DNA of 33,336 bases. Origin: Bacillota bacterium (GTDB taxonomy: Bacteria > Bacillota > Dethiobacteria > DTU022). Of the stretch, positions 7,158 to 15,078 are shown piece after piece. A program made the translations under genes and the position numbers. Under the pieces are notes generated by a model that did not search any database, was not told the DNA's origin, and worked only from the letters and a program-made list of their open reading frames with translations. How positions within the stretch are numbered: the stretch's first letter is position 1; each line of letters starts with the position of its first letter. The DNA lies in NCBI GenBank assembly GCA_030611385.1, contig JAUWPV010000017.1:1-33336 (forward strand). Direction: 5' to 3'.

Positions 7158-8036
7158 GTGCGGAAATGGTCTTATCTTTATATATTAATTATCGCTATTT
7201 TCCTTATAACCTTAACTACTCCGGTTATCGCCCAGGATAGCAGTCGTTTCGACCATACCATCAATTTCAAGATCGGCGGTTTGATTTTTATCGACAGGTT
7301 GTTGGGCCACGCCGGCACCACCGGGGCCGATAAATACCAGACAGTCCGGGGCTACGGTGATATGACCAAATCGGAAACCGTCAGGATCACCGCCAACATT
7401 ATCGCGATCGACGAAAAAATGGATTGGTCGACTGCAGCCGATGCCCTCGGCGGTCTTACCGTGACAACAACTATCGACCTCTGCAGCCGGCCGATGTCCG
7501 CCGCTACCGAAACATATACCTCCACTACTTCTCCCGCTTATACTGTCTATGAAGATGATATTATCAACGTCTATTCCCTTCCTGTTGTCAGTGGAGATAT
7601 CGATGTTTACGGATTGACCGGGCAGATCTGGTATACTCAGGTAATGACCAACCCGGGCCACAGCGGTAGCTACCACTCCGACTTTACCGCCGCCTACGGT
7701 CCCGGGCCCTATGAAAGAGCATATGGGGCAGTTGCCCCGCAGGGCAATATTTTCTTTTACGACGAGGAATACATGTGGGCCTTTGACGATACTGAAGAAG
7801 ACGGCATCAGTCGCGGCGATTACTATGTGGGCAACTATTTCAATATCGACCAGTTTGCCTATACCTCCGGCGGTGAACTGAAACGCTACTTCAGCATGAG
7901 TAATCCCTTCGAAAACACTTACATCCAAGAAGACCTGGCTGTAACTGGTATGGCTTCGGTCAGGGAAGCTTTTGAGATGAATATATTAGAGGGTGGGCCG
8001 AAGGCGATCACCCTGGCCTGGTATGACCTGTTCTAA
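7158..8036 (+). CDS. Exported protein of unknown function, paralog 2
   Basis: A 292-residue protein with a signal peptide (RKW, long hydrophobic core, probable cleavage after VIA at residue 25). It resembles the preceding gene along the whole mature part. Shared features are an N-terminal GHxxTxGAxxxQT-like block, the DLCSRP/ELCTPP cysteine position, the IWxxQVxxxPGxSG block, the VGxYFxxxQ...GxLKRYxSxSxPxxxxYxxEDxxVxG block, and the terminal WYDLF. It lacks the long Asp-rich stretch of paralog 1 but keeps a shorter acidic segment (DDTEED). It also starts with GTG, behind the same GGAAGTGTTTAACA leader found before paralog 1. This argues for tandem duplication that included the translation start region. 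Function unknown. Confidence 0.85.
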   Translation: MRKWSYLYILIIAIFLITLTTPVIAQDSSRFDHTINFKIGGLIFIDRLLGHAGTTGADKYQTVRGYGDMTKSETVRITANIIAIDEKMDWSTAADALGGLTVTTTIDLCSRPMSAATETYTSTTSPAYTVYEDDIINVYSLPVVSGDIDVYGLTGQIWYTQVMTNPGHSGSYHSDFTAAYGPGPYERAYGAVAPQGNIFFYDEEYMWAFDDTEEDGISRGDYYVGNYFNIDQFAYTSGGELKRYFSMSNPFENTYIQEDLAVTGMASVREAFEMNILEGGPKAITLAWYDLF

Positions 8037-8129
8037 AAGCAAGGCGCGAACCGAGAGTAAACACATAATAGAAAAACGTTAAAGAAAGCCCTAAAGATTG
8101 AACATTAAAGAATACTATACCTATAAATC

Positions 8130-8158
8130 AGCCCCCTGCAAATCCGCAGGGGGCTTTT
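8130..8158 (+). terminator. Intrinsic terminator of exported protein gene 2
   Basis: AGCCCCCTGC (8130-8139) pairs perfectly with GCAGGGGGCT (8146-8155) over a 6-base loop and is followed by a short T run. Confidence 0.9.
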
Positions 8159-8204
8159 CCGTCTAGATGGTTGTGCTGCAAATATAACCGATCATTATCT
8201 TGAG

Positions 8205-8240
8205 TTTCAACCCCACTCCGCGCCTCTCCTTTGGAAGAGG
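8205..8240. repeat. Dispersed palindromic element, copy 1
   Basis: TTTCAACCCCACTCC followed by a hairpin CCTCT/AGAGG (8223-8227 with 8236-8240). It matches the element at 13579-13616 in order and spacing: TTTCA, CCCCAC, CC, a GCCTC-type stem and a TTT loop. It lies in the gene-free space between the exported protein terminator and the end of hbd. Confidence 0.55.
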
Positions 8241-8292
8241 TGATATTGTAAGTTGTGGTGGTTTTGAACTTTCTCACCTTTCAAATCCCACT

Positions 8293-8320
8293 GGCCACCT
8301 CTTATTTGTGAGGGGGTGCC
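8293..8320 (-). terminator. Imperfect hairpin downstream of hbd
   Basis: GGCCACCTCT (8293-8302) and TGAGGGGGTGCC (8309-8320) pair with one bulged base and G-T pairs. It lies a few bases after the hbd stop on the minus strand. No T run follows, so it may be a transcript-end hairpin or part of a repeat rather than a classic intrinsic terminator. Confidence 0.3.
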
Positions 8321-8328
8321 CATAAACG

Positions 8329-9189
8329 TTAACTGTAACTATAGAAACCGCGACCGCTCTTGCGGCCGAAGTGGCCGGCGCGGACCATTTTACGGATCAG
8401 GGGGCAGGCGCGGTACTTGGAATCGCCTGTCTCCTTATAAAGAGTATCCTGCACCGCCAAGAGAACATCGATGCCGACCAGGTCGGCTAAAGCCAGCGGG
8501 CCGATCGGGTGGTTGGCCCCGAACATCATACCCTTGTCGATATCTTCAGCCCCGGCCACCCCTTCCATCAACACATAGGCCGCTTCGTTGATCATCGGCA
8601 CCAAAATCCGGTTAACCACGAAAAGGGGCGCCTCGTTGACTGCAATCGGTTCCTTGCCCATCTGGCGGGCGATATCCATAATCAGCTGAAAAGTCTCTTC
8701 AGAGGTTGCTGCACCCTTGATCACCTCTACCAACTTCATCACCGGTACCGGGTTGAAGAAGTGCATGCCGACTACTTTATCCGGCCTTTTGGTGGCCGCG
8801 GCCATCTCGGTAATGCTCAGGCCGGAGGTGTTCGAGGCCAATACCGCACCCGGGCGGCAGATCTTATCGATTTCCCCGTAAAGTTCTTTTTTCAGCTCCA
8901 TATTTTCGATTACAGCTTCGATCACCAGGTCCACCAATTTGAAATCTTCAAGCCTGGTTGTGCCGCAGATACGGGAGGCAATTCCTTCAGTTTCTTCTTT
9001 TGATCTCTTGCCCTTTTCGACAGCCCGGTTGAGGTTTTTATTGATCGCAGCCATACCTCGCTGGACAAAGCTCTCTTCGATATCGCGCATGATTACATTA
9101 TAACCGGCCTCAGCCGCTGTCTGGGCAATACCACTGCCCATAGTCCCGGCGCCAACCACACCAATCGTTTTAATTTCCACTGTTTTCAT
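8329..9189 (-). CDS. hbd: 3-hydroxybutyryl-CoA dehydrogenase
   Basis: Interconverts acetoacetyl-CoA and 3-hydroxybutyryl-CoA with NAD(P)H, in butyrate formation or beta-oxidation. The product of about 286 residues has the Rossmann motif VVGAGTMGSGIAQ near the N-terminus. The catalytic region GMHFFNPVPVMKLVEVI and the C-terminal dimerisation domain (NHPIGPLALADLVGIDVLL) follow. The start is uncertain: AAAGG lies only two bases before the ATG at 9189 and 11 before a GTG at 9180; a GTG at 9192 is also in frame. It follows crt by 12 bases or less and is surely co-transcribed with it. Butyryl-CoA dehydrogenase and thiolase genes, the usual partners, are not in the window. Confidence 0.93.
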   Translation of the reverse strand: MKTVEIKTIGVVGAGTMGSGIAQTAAEAGYNVIMRDIEESFVQRGMAAINKNLNRAVEKGKRSKEETEGIASRICGTTRLEDFKLVDLVIEAVIENMELKKELYGEIDKICRPGAVLASNTSGLSITEMAAATKRPDKVVGMHFFNPVPVMKLVEVIKGAATSEETFQLIMDIARQMGKEPIAVNEAPLFVVNRILVPMINEAAYVLMEGVAGAEDIDKGMMFGANHPIGPLALADLVGIDVLLAVQDTLYKETGDSKYRACPLIRKMVRAGHFGRKSGRGFYSYS

Positions 9190-9201
9190 CACCTTTCTTT
9201 A

Positions 9202-9978
9202 TTATCTGCCCTTGAAAGCAGGGGGCCGTTTTTCGAGGAAGGCCCTGGCCCCTTCTTTTTGGTCTTCGCTATCGCAGAGTCGGGCAAAGAGAGCTGCTTC
9301 GGTTTTTTGACCCTCTTCCAAGGTCTGGTCAAGACCCTTATTGACAGCTTGCTTGGCCAAACGGACAGCGACAGGACCGACTTTTAGAATCTTTCCAGCC
9401 ACTTCACGGGCCTTATTCAGCGCTTCACCTGCCGGGGTGAGATGATCGGCAATACCAATGCGGTACGCTTCGGCAGCATCAATCATTGCCCCGGTGAAAA
9501 TCAACTCCTTGGCCTTACCGGCGGCGATAATCCGCGGCAGGCGCTGAGTGCCGGCATAACCGGGAAAGATACCGAGGGTTACCTCGGGCAGGCCGACCCG
9601 GGCATTTTCGGCAACAACCCGGATATCACAGGCCAGGGCCAGTTCCAAACCCCCACCGAGGGCAAAACCGTTAACAGCAGCGATAACCGGAGCCGGAAAG
9701 TCGGCGATCTTCTGAAAGATCATCTGACCACGGCGGCTTAGCTTTTCACCGTTTGCGCTATTCAGATTCGGGAACTCGGCAATGTCGGCCCCGGCAACAA
9801 AAGCTTTTTCTCCGCCACCGGTAATAATGACTGCACCTACCAATTGATCCTTGGCCAGTTCGTCAAAAGCAGCTTCGAGATCATTTAAAACATCCTGGTT
9901 CAGGGCGTTGACCGGCGGGCGGTTGATTGTAACTATGGCCAGGCGGTCTTCGCGGGTAATTTGGACTATTTCAGACAT
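9202..9978 (-). CDS. crt: Enoyl-CoA hydratase (crotonase family)
   Basis: Adds water to crotonyl-CoA, or removes it from 3-hydroxybutyryl-CoA, supplying or consuming the substrate of the neighbouring Hbd. The 258-residue length is typical. Both crotonase glutamates are in place: one in GGGLELALACD and one in LPEVTLGIFPGYAGTQRL. The oxyanion-hole segment GADIAEF is also present. Start ATG 9978 has AAGGAGG behind it. The ribosome binding site lies only about ten bases after the terminator hairpin at 9999-10024. crt-hbd transcription may therefore depend on read-through from metF or on an unseen promoter. Confidence 0.93.
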   Translation of the reverse strand: MSEIVQITREDRLAIVTINRPPVNALNQDVLNDLEAAFDELAKDQLVGAVIITGGGEKAFVAGADIAEFPNLNSANGEKLSRRGQMIFQKIADFPAPVIAAVNGFALGGGLELALACDIRVVAENARVGLPEVTLGIFPGYAGTQRLPRIIAAGKAKELIFTGAMIDAAEAYRIGIADHLTPAGEALNKAREVAGKILKVGPVAVRLAKQAVNKGLDQTLEEGQKTEAALFARLCDSEDQKEGARAFLEKRPPAFKGR

Positions 9979-9994
9979 AATAACTCCTCCTTAA

Positions 9995-10024
9995 TTAAAA
10001 GACAGGCCGGTGAAGGCCTGTCTT
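9995..10024 (-). terminator. Terminator between metF and crt
   Basis: AAGACAGGCC (9999-10008) pairs perfectly with GGCCTGTCTT (10015-10024) over a GGTGAA loop. On the minus strand the stem is followed by TTTTAATT. It lies about 48 bases after the metF stop and would end, or attenuate, transcription of the acs operon ahead of crt. Confidence 0.75.
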
Positions 10025-10071
10025 GGTTTGATTTATTCAGGATTGATAGCAGTATTTGCCCGGTTCACTGG

Positions 10072-10998
10072 TTATACTTTCGGGCGGGGGTATAAGCCGG
10101 CCCGCTCGACGATTTCAGGAATAACTTCTTCCCAGGCTATGGCCATAATATGAACGCCAGCTACACCTTCGATCTCTTTCAATCGCTGGATGGTCTCAAT
10201 GGCTATCTTCAGACCTTCTTCTTTTTTCTTTTCTGCTCCCGTCATCCGTTCGATCAGCTCATCAGGAATAGTGATCCCGGATACATTGTTTTTCATGTAC
10301 CGGGCCGCTCCGAGCGATTTAATCGGGGTAACTCCGCCGAGTATCGCCACTTTCTTGTGCAGGCCGCGCTCGCATACCATCTCCATCCACCGCTCAAAGC
10401 GGTCGAGATCGAAAATACACTGGGTCTGGATAAAGCTGGCTCCGGCTTTGATCTTCTTCTCGAGCCGGTCAACGCGGTACTCAAAGGGATCGGCAAAGGG
10501 GTTTTCCACCGCCCCCAAGAAATAGCTGAGTTCACCATTAAGCTCTTCTCCACCCATGAACTTCTTCTCGTCGCGCAGATCTTTCAGTCCCTTTAGCAGC
10601 TGCATCGAGTCAATATCAAAAACGCCCTTCGAGCCAGGTTCGTTACCGAATTTCTGGTGGTCGCCGGCCAGGCAGAGGATATTCTTGACACCGAGAGCAT
10701 GAGCGCCCAGCACATCACTCTGGATGCAGATACGGTTGCGGTCGCGCACGACAATCTGAATGATCGGTTCCAGGCCCATCTGAACCAGGGTAGCGCCGCA
10801 GGCGATGCTGGAGGTTCGCACGATTGCCGTCTGGTTGTCGGTGATGTTGTAGGCTTCGACGTGGTTACGCATTCCTTCAGCGTGGTGCTTAAGTTGAGTG
10901 AGATCGGCGCCCTTCGGCGGCCCGAGCTCACCGGTTACTACAAATTGTCCACTGTTTATTGTTTTTTCCAGTTTGCTACCCGCGATCAATTCTAACAT
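10072..10998 (-). CDS. metF: 5,10-methylenetetrahydrofolate reductase, catalytic subunit
   Basis: Reduces methylene-THF to methyl-THF, the last methyl-branch step before the corrinoid protein in the Wood-Ljungdahl pathway. The 308-residue protein shows the family TIM-barrel features: VVTGELGPPKG near the N-terminus, ITDNQ, NILCLAGDHQKFG, FIQTQCIFDLDRFERW and ILGGVTPIKS. ATG 10998 is used here, but GGGAGG directly abuts it. A TTG at 10989 has proper nine-base spacing and may be the true start (305 residues). The gene overlaps metV by up to 23 bases, which suggests translational coupling and a MetVF complex. No rnf, hdr or hydrogenase subunits are adjacent, so the electron donor cannot be read from this window. 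Confidence 0.93.
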   Translation of the reverse strand: MLELIAGSKLEKTINSGQFVVTGELGPPKGADLTQLKHHAEGMRNHVEAYNITDNQTAIVRTSSIACGATLVQMGLEPIIQIVVRDRNRICIQSDVLGAHALGVKNILCLAGDHQKFGNEPGSKGVFDIDSMQLLKGLKDLRDEKKFMGGEELNGELSYFLGAVENPFADPFEYRVDRLEKKIKAGASFIQTQCIFDLDRFERWMEMVCERGLHKKVAILGGVTPIKSLGAARYMKNNVSGITIPDELIERMTGAEKKKEEGLKIAIETIQRLKEIEGVAGVHIMAIAWEEVIPEIVERAGLYPRPKV

Positions 10999-11656
10999 CC
11001 TCCCTTACTGAGGTTCTTGCGCCCCCACCATGATGCGATTTTGACCAGTCCTTGGGAGGCTGAATCTCCTCGAGGTCAGACAGGCGGCCGAATGCAGAAA
11101 GGCGTTCATGGATCAGATGCCAGGCGCAATCTACATCTTTGCCTAATTCACATTTGCCTTCAGCCGAACCACCGCACGGTCCGTTGAGGATGCTCTTGGC
11201 ACAGCGGGTGATCGGACAGATACCCATAGTCAGGTCCAAAACACAGTCGCCACAGCCGAGACAGCGCTCTTTCCAAACACCCTGTTCGGTGGGGTAACCC
11301 ATCGAAGTCGTGTTCAGGCCGGGCAATACTCTAAGCGAGGGGACATGCTCGACTATAGTCTGCACTCCGACGCCACAGGCGAGCGAAACGATGACGTCAT
11401 AGCTTTTCAGCTTTTCGAGCACCTCATCGATCATCTCAAACTCACACTGTCTTTCAATCGAAAATACTTCCACTTCGCCGTCCACGTTTTCCTTCTTGCG
11501 GTGTATGCGGAGAAGCGTTGCTGTTTCTTCAGCTTCCTTCTGGCCGCCGGCCATACAAACAGCTACGCAGGTGTTGCACCCGAGAACACAGACGCGTTTA
11601 TACGGGGCTGCCATAGCCGCAATTTCTTCAAGCGGTTTACGCTCAGCGATAATCAT
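10976..11656 (-). CDS. metV: MetV, cysteine-rich partner of methylene-THF reductase
   Basis: The partner protein of MetF in acetogens, with the methylene-tetrahydrofolate reductase C-terminal-like domain. The 226-residue product is rich in cysteines: CVLGCNTCVAVC at the N-terminus, then CLGCGDCVLDLTMGICP and further pairs (RCAKSILNGPCGG, GKCELGKDVDC). These are likely ligands for Fe-S clusters or zinc. MetV is known to be needed for MetF activity in MetVF-type enzymes. Start ATG 11656 follows AAGGAAGGTGAGTAT. It is located 58 bases after acsE and overlaps metF, so it belongs to the same operon. Confidence 0.9.
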   Translation of the reverse strand: MIIAERKPLEEIAAMAAPYKRVCVLGCNTCVAVCMAGGQKEAEETATLLRIHRKKENVDGEVEVFSIERQCEFEMIDEVLEKLKSYDVIVSLACGVGVQTIVEHVPSLRVLPGLNTTSMGYPTEQGVWKERCLGCGDCVLDLTMGICPITRCAKSILNGPCGGSAEGKCELGKDVDCAWHLIHERLSAFGRLSDLEEIQPPKDWSKSHHGGGARTSVREDVRIDRG

Positions 11657-11714
11657 ATACTCACCTTCCTTTCTTTCTTACAAGGTATTCTTTGTATTTT
11701 ACCACATGTCAGCT

Positions 11715-12560
<846 letters not shown>

Positions 12561-13535
12561 TCAGCTGTTGTCCTTCATCAAATCGTCGATACTGCTCTTG
12601 ATTACTTTCAGGGCTTCGGGGTGACGCATGACCAGGATATCAATGCCAGATTGCAGATAAGCCATGGCCGTGGTAGTTTCCCACAGCAAACCGCGCTCTT
12701 CCTGCTCTCCCCAGCCAGGTTCATCTTCAGTCGGTGAGTTTGCTTCCTTGGCCCGCCAAGCTTCGAGACCGACGTTTCCGATCATCGGCATGGCCAGCAT
12801 CTTATCACCCTGAAGGGCGCCGTTGCGGGCCCGTTCCATGATCGAGTAAGAATACTCAATACCGTAGCCGAGAGCAGCTATAGTCGGGTCGACAATGATC
12901 CGGTTAGCCATGGCGGTGCTCATTTCGGCAATGAGAATGTTCAACTGTTTGCAGATATTTATATCAATCGGCGACTGGGCAATGATATTGTGCTGGTTAG
13001 CCATGCAGGCGCTGGTAACCGCCTTGTAGTTCTCTAATTCCGCCACACCGAGCAGCAGATTTTCACCGGCAGCCGCTTCGGCGATCGGGTTGTAGATGAG
13101 GTTATCTTTTTCGGGTTTACCGCAACCGACGATAATCAGGGGCACCCCAACTGCTCCGAGGACCTTCTTCACAATCGCAGCGCAATCTTCCGGAGAAGAG
13201 TCGCCAAGATCGGGGTCGGCACTCTTCAGACGGATCTGGATCATTTCAGCGCCGAATTCTTCGACGCATTTCCTGGCCCAGGCGGCCGGGTCGCTCCACA
13301 CATCACCGTAATGCTTTTCAAAACAGGGATTCCATTCAGTGGGAACTATATCCCACACTTCAAGAACCAGTACCGGCCGGTTGGGTATTTCTCCTTCAAA
13401 GTGGAGAAAAGGCAGGGCCTCTTCGCCGCCGACAGTAATGGTATGGCTGCGGGTTCCGCCCTGGTCACTGGTTGCTCCGAGGACGACCTCGCCTACTTTA
13501 TTTCTATATTTTTCCTTAAGGATTTCTACAGCCAT
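12561..13535 (-). CDS. acsD: Corrinoid/iron-sulfur protein, small subunit
   Basis: The small subunit of the heterodimeric corrinoid/iron-sulfur protein, which carries the methyl group between AcsE and acetyl-CoA synthase. 324 residues, a TIM-barrel protein recognised by [20 protein letters not shown] near the N-terminus, [36 protein letters not shown] and a C-terminal [14 protein letters not shown]. Start ATG 13535 follows AAAGGAGC. The 127 bases separating it from acsC contain a palindromic repeat, the only sizeable interruption within the operon apart from the cooC-acsA gap. Confidence 0.96.
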   Translation of the reverse strand: MAVEILKEKYRNKVGEVVLGATSDQGGTRSHTITVGGEEALPFLHFEGEIPNRPVLVLEVWDIVPTEWNPCFEKHYGDVWSDPAAWARKCVEEFGAEMIQIRLKSADPDLGDSSPEDCAAIVKKVLGAVGVPLIIVGCGKPEKDNLIYNPIAEAAAGENLLLGVAELENYKAVTSACMANQHNIIAQSPIDINICKQLNILIAEMSTAMANRIIVDPTIAALGYGIEYSYSIMERARNGALQGDKMLAMPMIGNVGLEAWRAKEANSPTEDEPGWGEQEERGLLWETTTAMAYLQSGIDILVMRHPEALKVIKSSIDDLMKDNS

Positions 13536-13578
13536 TTAAATGCTCCTTTCATCAGGTGTTTCCAGAATGCGGCAGGGT

Positions 13579-13616
13579 TTTCATCCCCACACCGGCCTCC
13601 CCCTTTAAGGGGAAGG
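13579..13616. repeat. Dispersed palindromic element, copy 2, inside the acs operon
   Basis: TTTCATCCCCACACC is followed by a stem built on CCCC (13600-13603), loop TTTAA, GGGG (13609-13612), with outer CCT/AGG-type pairing (13596-13598 with 13614-13616). It aligns with the copy at 8205-8240. It lies between acsC and acsD and will be present in the operon mRNA. Confidence 0.55.
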
Positions 13617-13662
13617 GAACAATGCTGCTTCGGGTATAGCAATCCATACACTAAGCAGGTTT

Positions 13663-14991
13663 CTATGCAAAATTATCCTTGGAGAACTTTGTGATACCGG
13701 AAGCTTCGCGCGGGCCGACCATTACTTCCCATCCGGACTCTTCTTCAAGAGCCCCTTTGAGCACGGCCACATAACCAGGAATAACAATCTTGCGATGTTT
13801 TATTTTTTCTTCCAAACCGGACTTTTTAATCGCCGCTGCAATGATTTCAGCCGAGAATTTATTGTCGGCATATGCCGTCAGCACAGAGATTCCATTGGTG
13901 TCGACCGACAAGATACGGCTGGGAATGCGGGAACTTTCCACTTCACCTTCGACGATAAAGTAAGTCAGGGAGAAATTCGTGGTTACATACACAGGAGAAT
14001 TTTCACTGGGAGTGCCTACATCATAGAGTTTTGCTTCAACAGCGATCGGTTTCTGCGGGTCTGTGTAGAGATTCTGGCGCCAGGAGAGCAGTGGTAACAG
14101 CTGCTGCTTCTCGCATGCTTTCAGAACGACAATATCAGCGTACTTGCTTAGATAGACACAGGCCTGAGCCACTTCTTCCCGGGGATCTTCTTTACTGGTA
14201 ATGGCAATGGTCGGGTAACCGAAGAGACGGTATTTTTTGCGTACCGCCAGGCGACGGAACTGGGTCAGATTGGCCAGCACTTTGCTGGTTTCACAAGCCC
14301 CGCTATCGAGAACAAGTTCCTTGTAATCAAGGGCGACAATCTTTTCGACCAGTTCGGCAGTTTCATCGAGACTCTTGCCCCTGACAGCGAGCGGGCATCC
14401 TTTACTTTTGGCCAGTGCAGTCATTTTTGCGTAGTTCTCGGCAGTAGCGGCATAAACCAGGGGTTTCCGATCGGCAACAACGGCGAGAGCCCCTTCCATA
14501 ATAGCCGGATCTTCAGCCAGCAGAATCATCGCTTTTTTGGTCTTGCCGGCCACGGCCTCAATAGCTGCCTTAAATTTGGCCGCATCGCCTGAATCGCATT
14601 TCACGGCGACCATGTCAGTAATATAATCCATACCGACGCGGTGGAATTCGAGCGCATCAAATTTTTCCGCTTTGGCGGCGGCGTCATCAGTGTCGCTGAT
14701 CAATACGGCAATACCGGTCGGGTGGAAGAAACGCTTGTCATGACGGAATATTTCTGTCTCTTCGCCGAGTTCGACAATATGATCTCCGACGCCAACTTTG
14801 ACCATTTTGATCGGAGGAGCCGAGGCAGAATCAAGGGCCGCCTTTGCCTCGTCGGTTACATACGGACAGGTATCAAGCGAAGCTTTAGCTGAGGCCAGGG
14901 CCATGGCGAAAGCCAGGCAGGTCGGCAAACCGCATTCTTTACAGTTTGTTTTGGGTAGATGTCTATAAATCTCTAAACCGGTTAAACCCAT
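13663..14991 (-). CDS. acsC: Corrinoid/iron-sulfur protein, large subunit
   Basis: The corrinoid- and 4Fe-4S-bearing subunit of the methyl carrier. The Fe-S motif is near the N-terminus (NCKECGLPTC, then LDTCP about 16 residues later). A TIM-barrel middle region and a C-terminal corrinoid-binding domain follow (LLSWRQNLYTDPQKPIAVEAKLYDV and VTTNFSLTYFIVEGEVES as separate blocks, VDTNGISVLTAYADNKFSAE, VGPREASGI). ATG 14991 gives MGLTGLEIYRHLP, which agrees with the usual N-terminus, and AGAAAGGAG lies ten bases upstream. A second in-frame ATG at 15042 also has a good GGAGG site and would add 17 residues. 442 residues with the chosen start. Confidence 0.95.
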   Translation of the reverse strand: MGLTGLEIYRHLPKTNCKECGLPTCLAFAMALASAKASLDTCPYVTDEAKAALDSASAPPIKMVKVGVGDHIVELGEETEIFRHDKRFFHPTGIAVLISDTDDAAAKAEKFDALEFHRVGMDYITDMVAVKCDSGDAAKFKAAIEAVAGKTKKAMILLAEDPAIMEGALAVVADRKPLVYAATAENYAKMTALAKSKGCPLAVRGKSLDETAELVEKIVALDYKELVLDSGACETSKVLANLTQFRRLAVRKKYRLFGYPTIAITSKEDPREEVAQACVYLSKYADIVVLKACEKQQLLPLLSWRQNLYTDPQKPIAVEAKLYDVGTPSENSPVYVTTNFSLTYFIVEGEVESSRIPSRILSVDTNGISVLTAYADNKFSAEIIAAAIKKSGLEEKIKHRKIVIPGYVAVLKGALEEESGWEVMVGPREASGITKFSKDNFA

Positions 14992-15078
14992 TAATTGTCT
15001 ACTCCTTTCTTGTGTTGCTAAATTAAAAGGCTGCGGTTTCATTGTCGCCTCCACCGAAGCTTTGGTTCTTATTCCGGA

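Noticed and set aside
7212-7928. 238-codon frame antisense to exported protein 2
   Set aside because: Glycine-, isoleucine- and valine-rich composition typical of an antisense shadow. The sense strand has a signal peptide, promoter, ribosome binding site and terminator.
8161-8328. Possible CRISPR-like repeats around GTTTCAAC
   Set aside because: Only one copy of the motif here, with no regular spacing; it is explained better as the palindromic element shared with 13579-13616.
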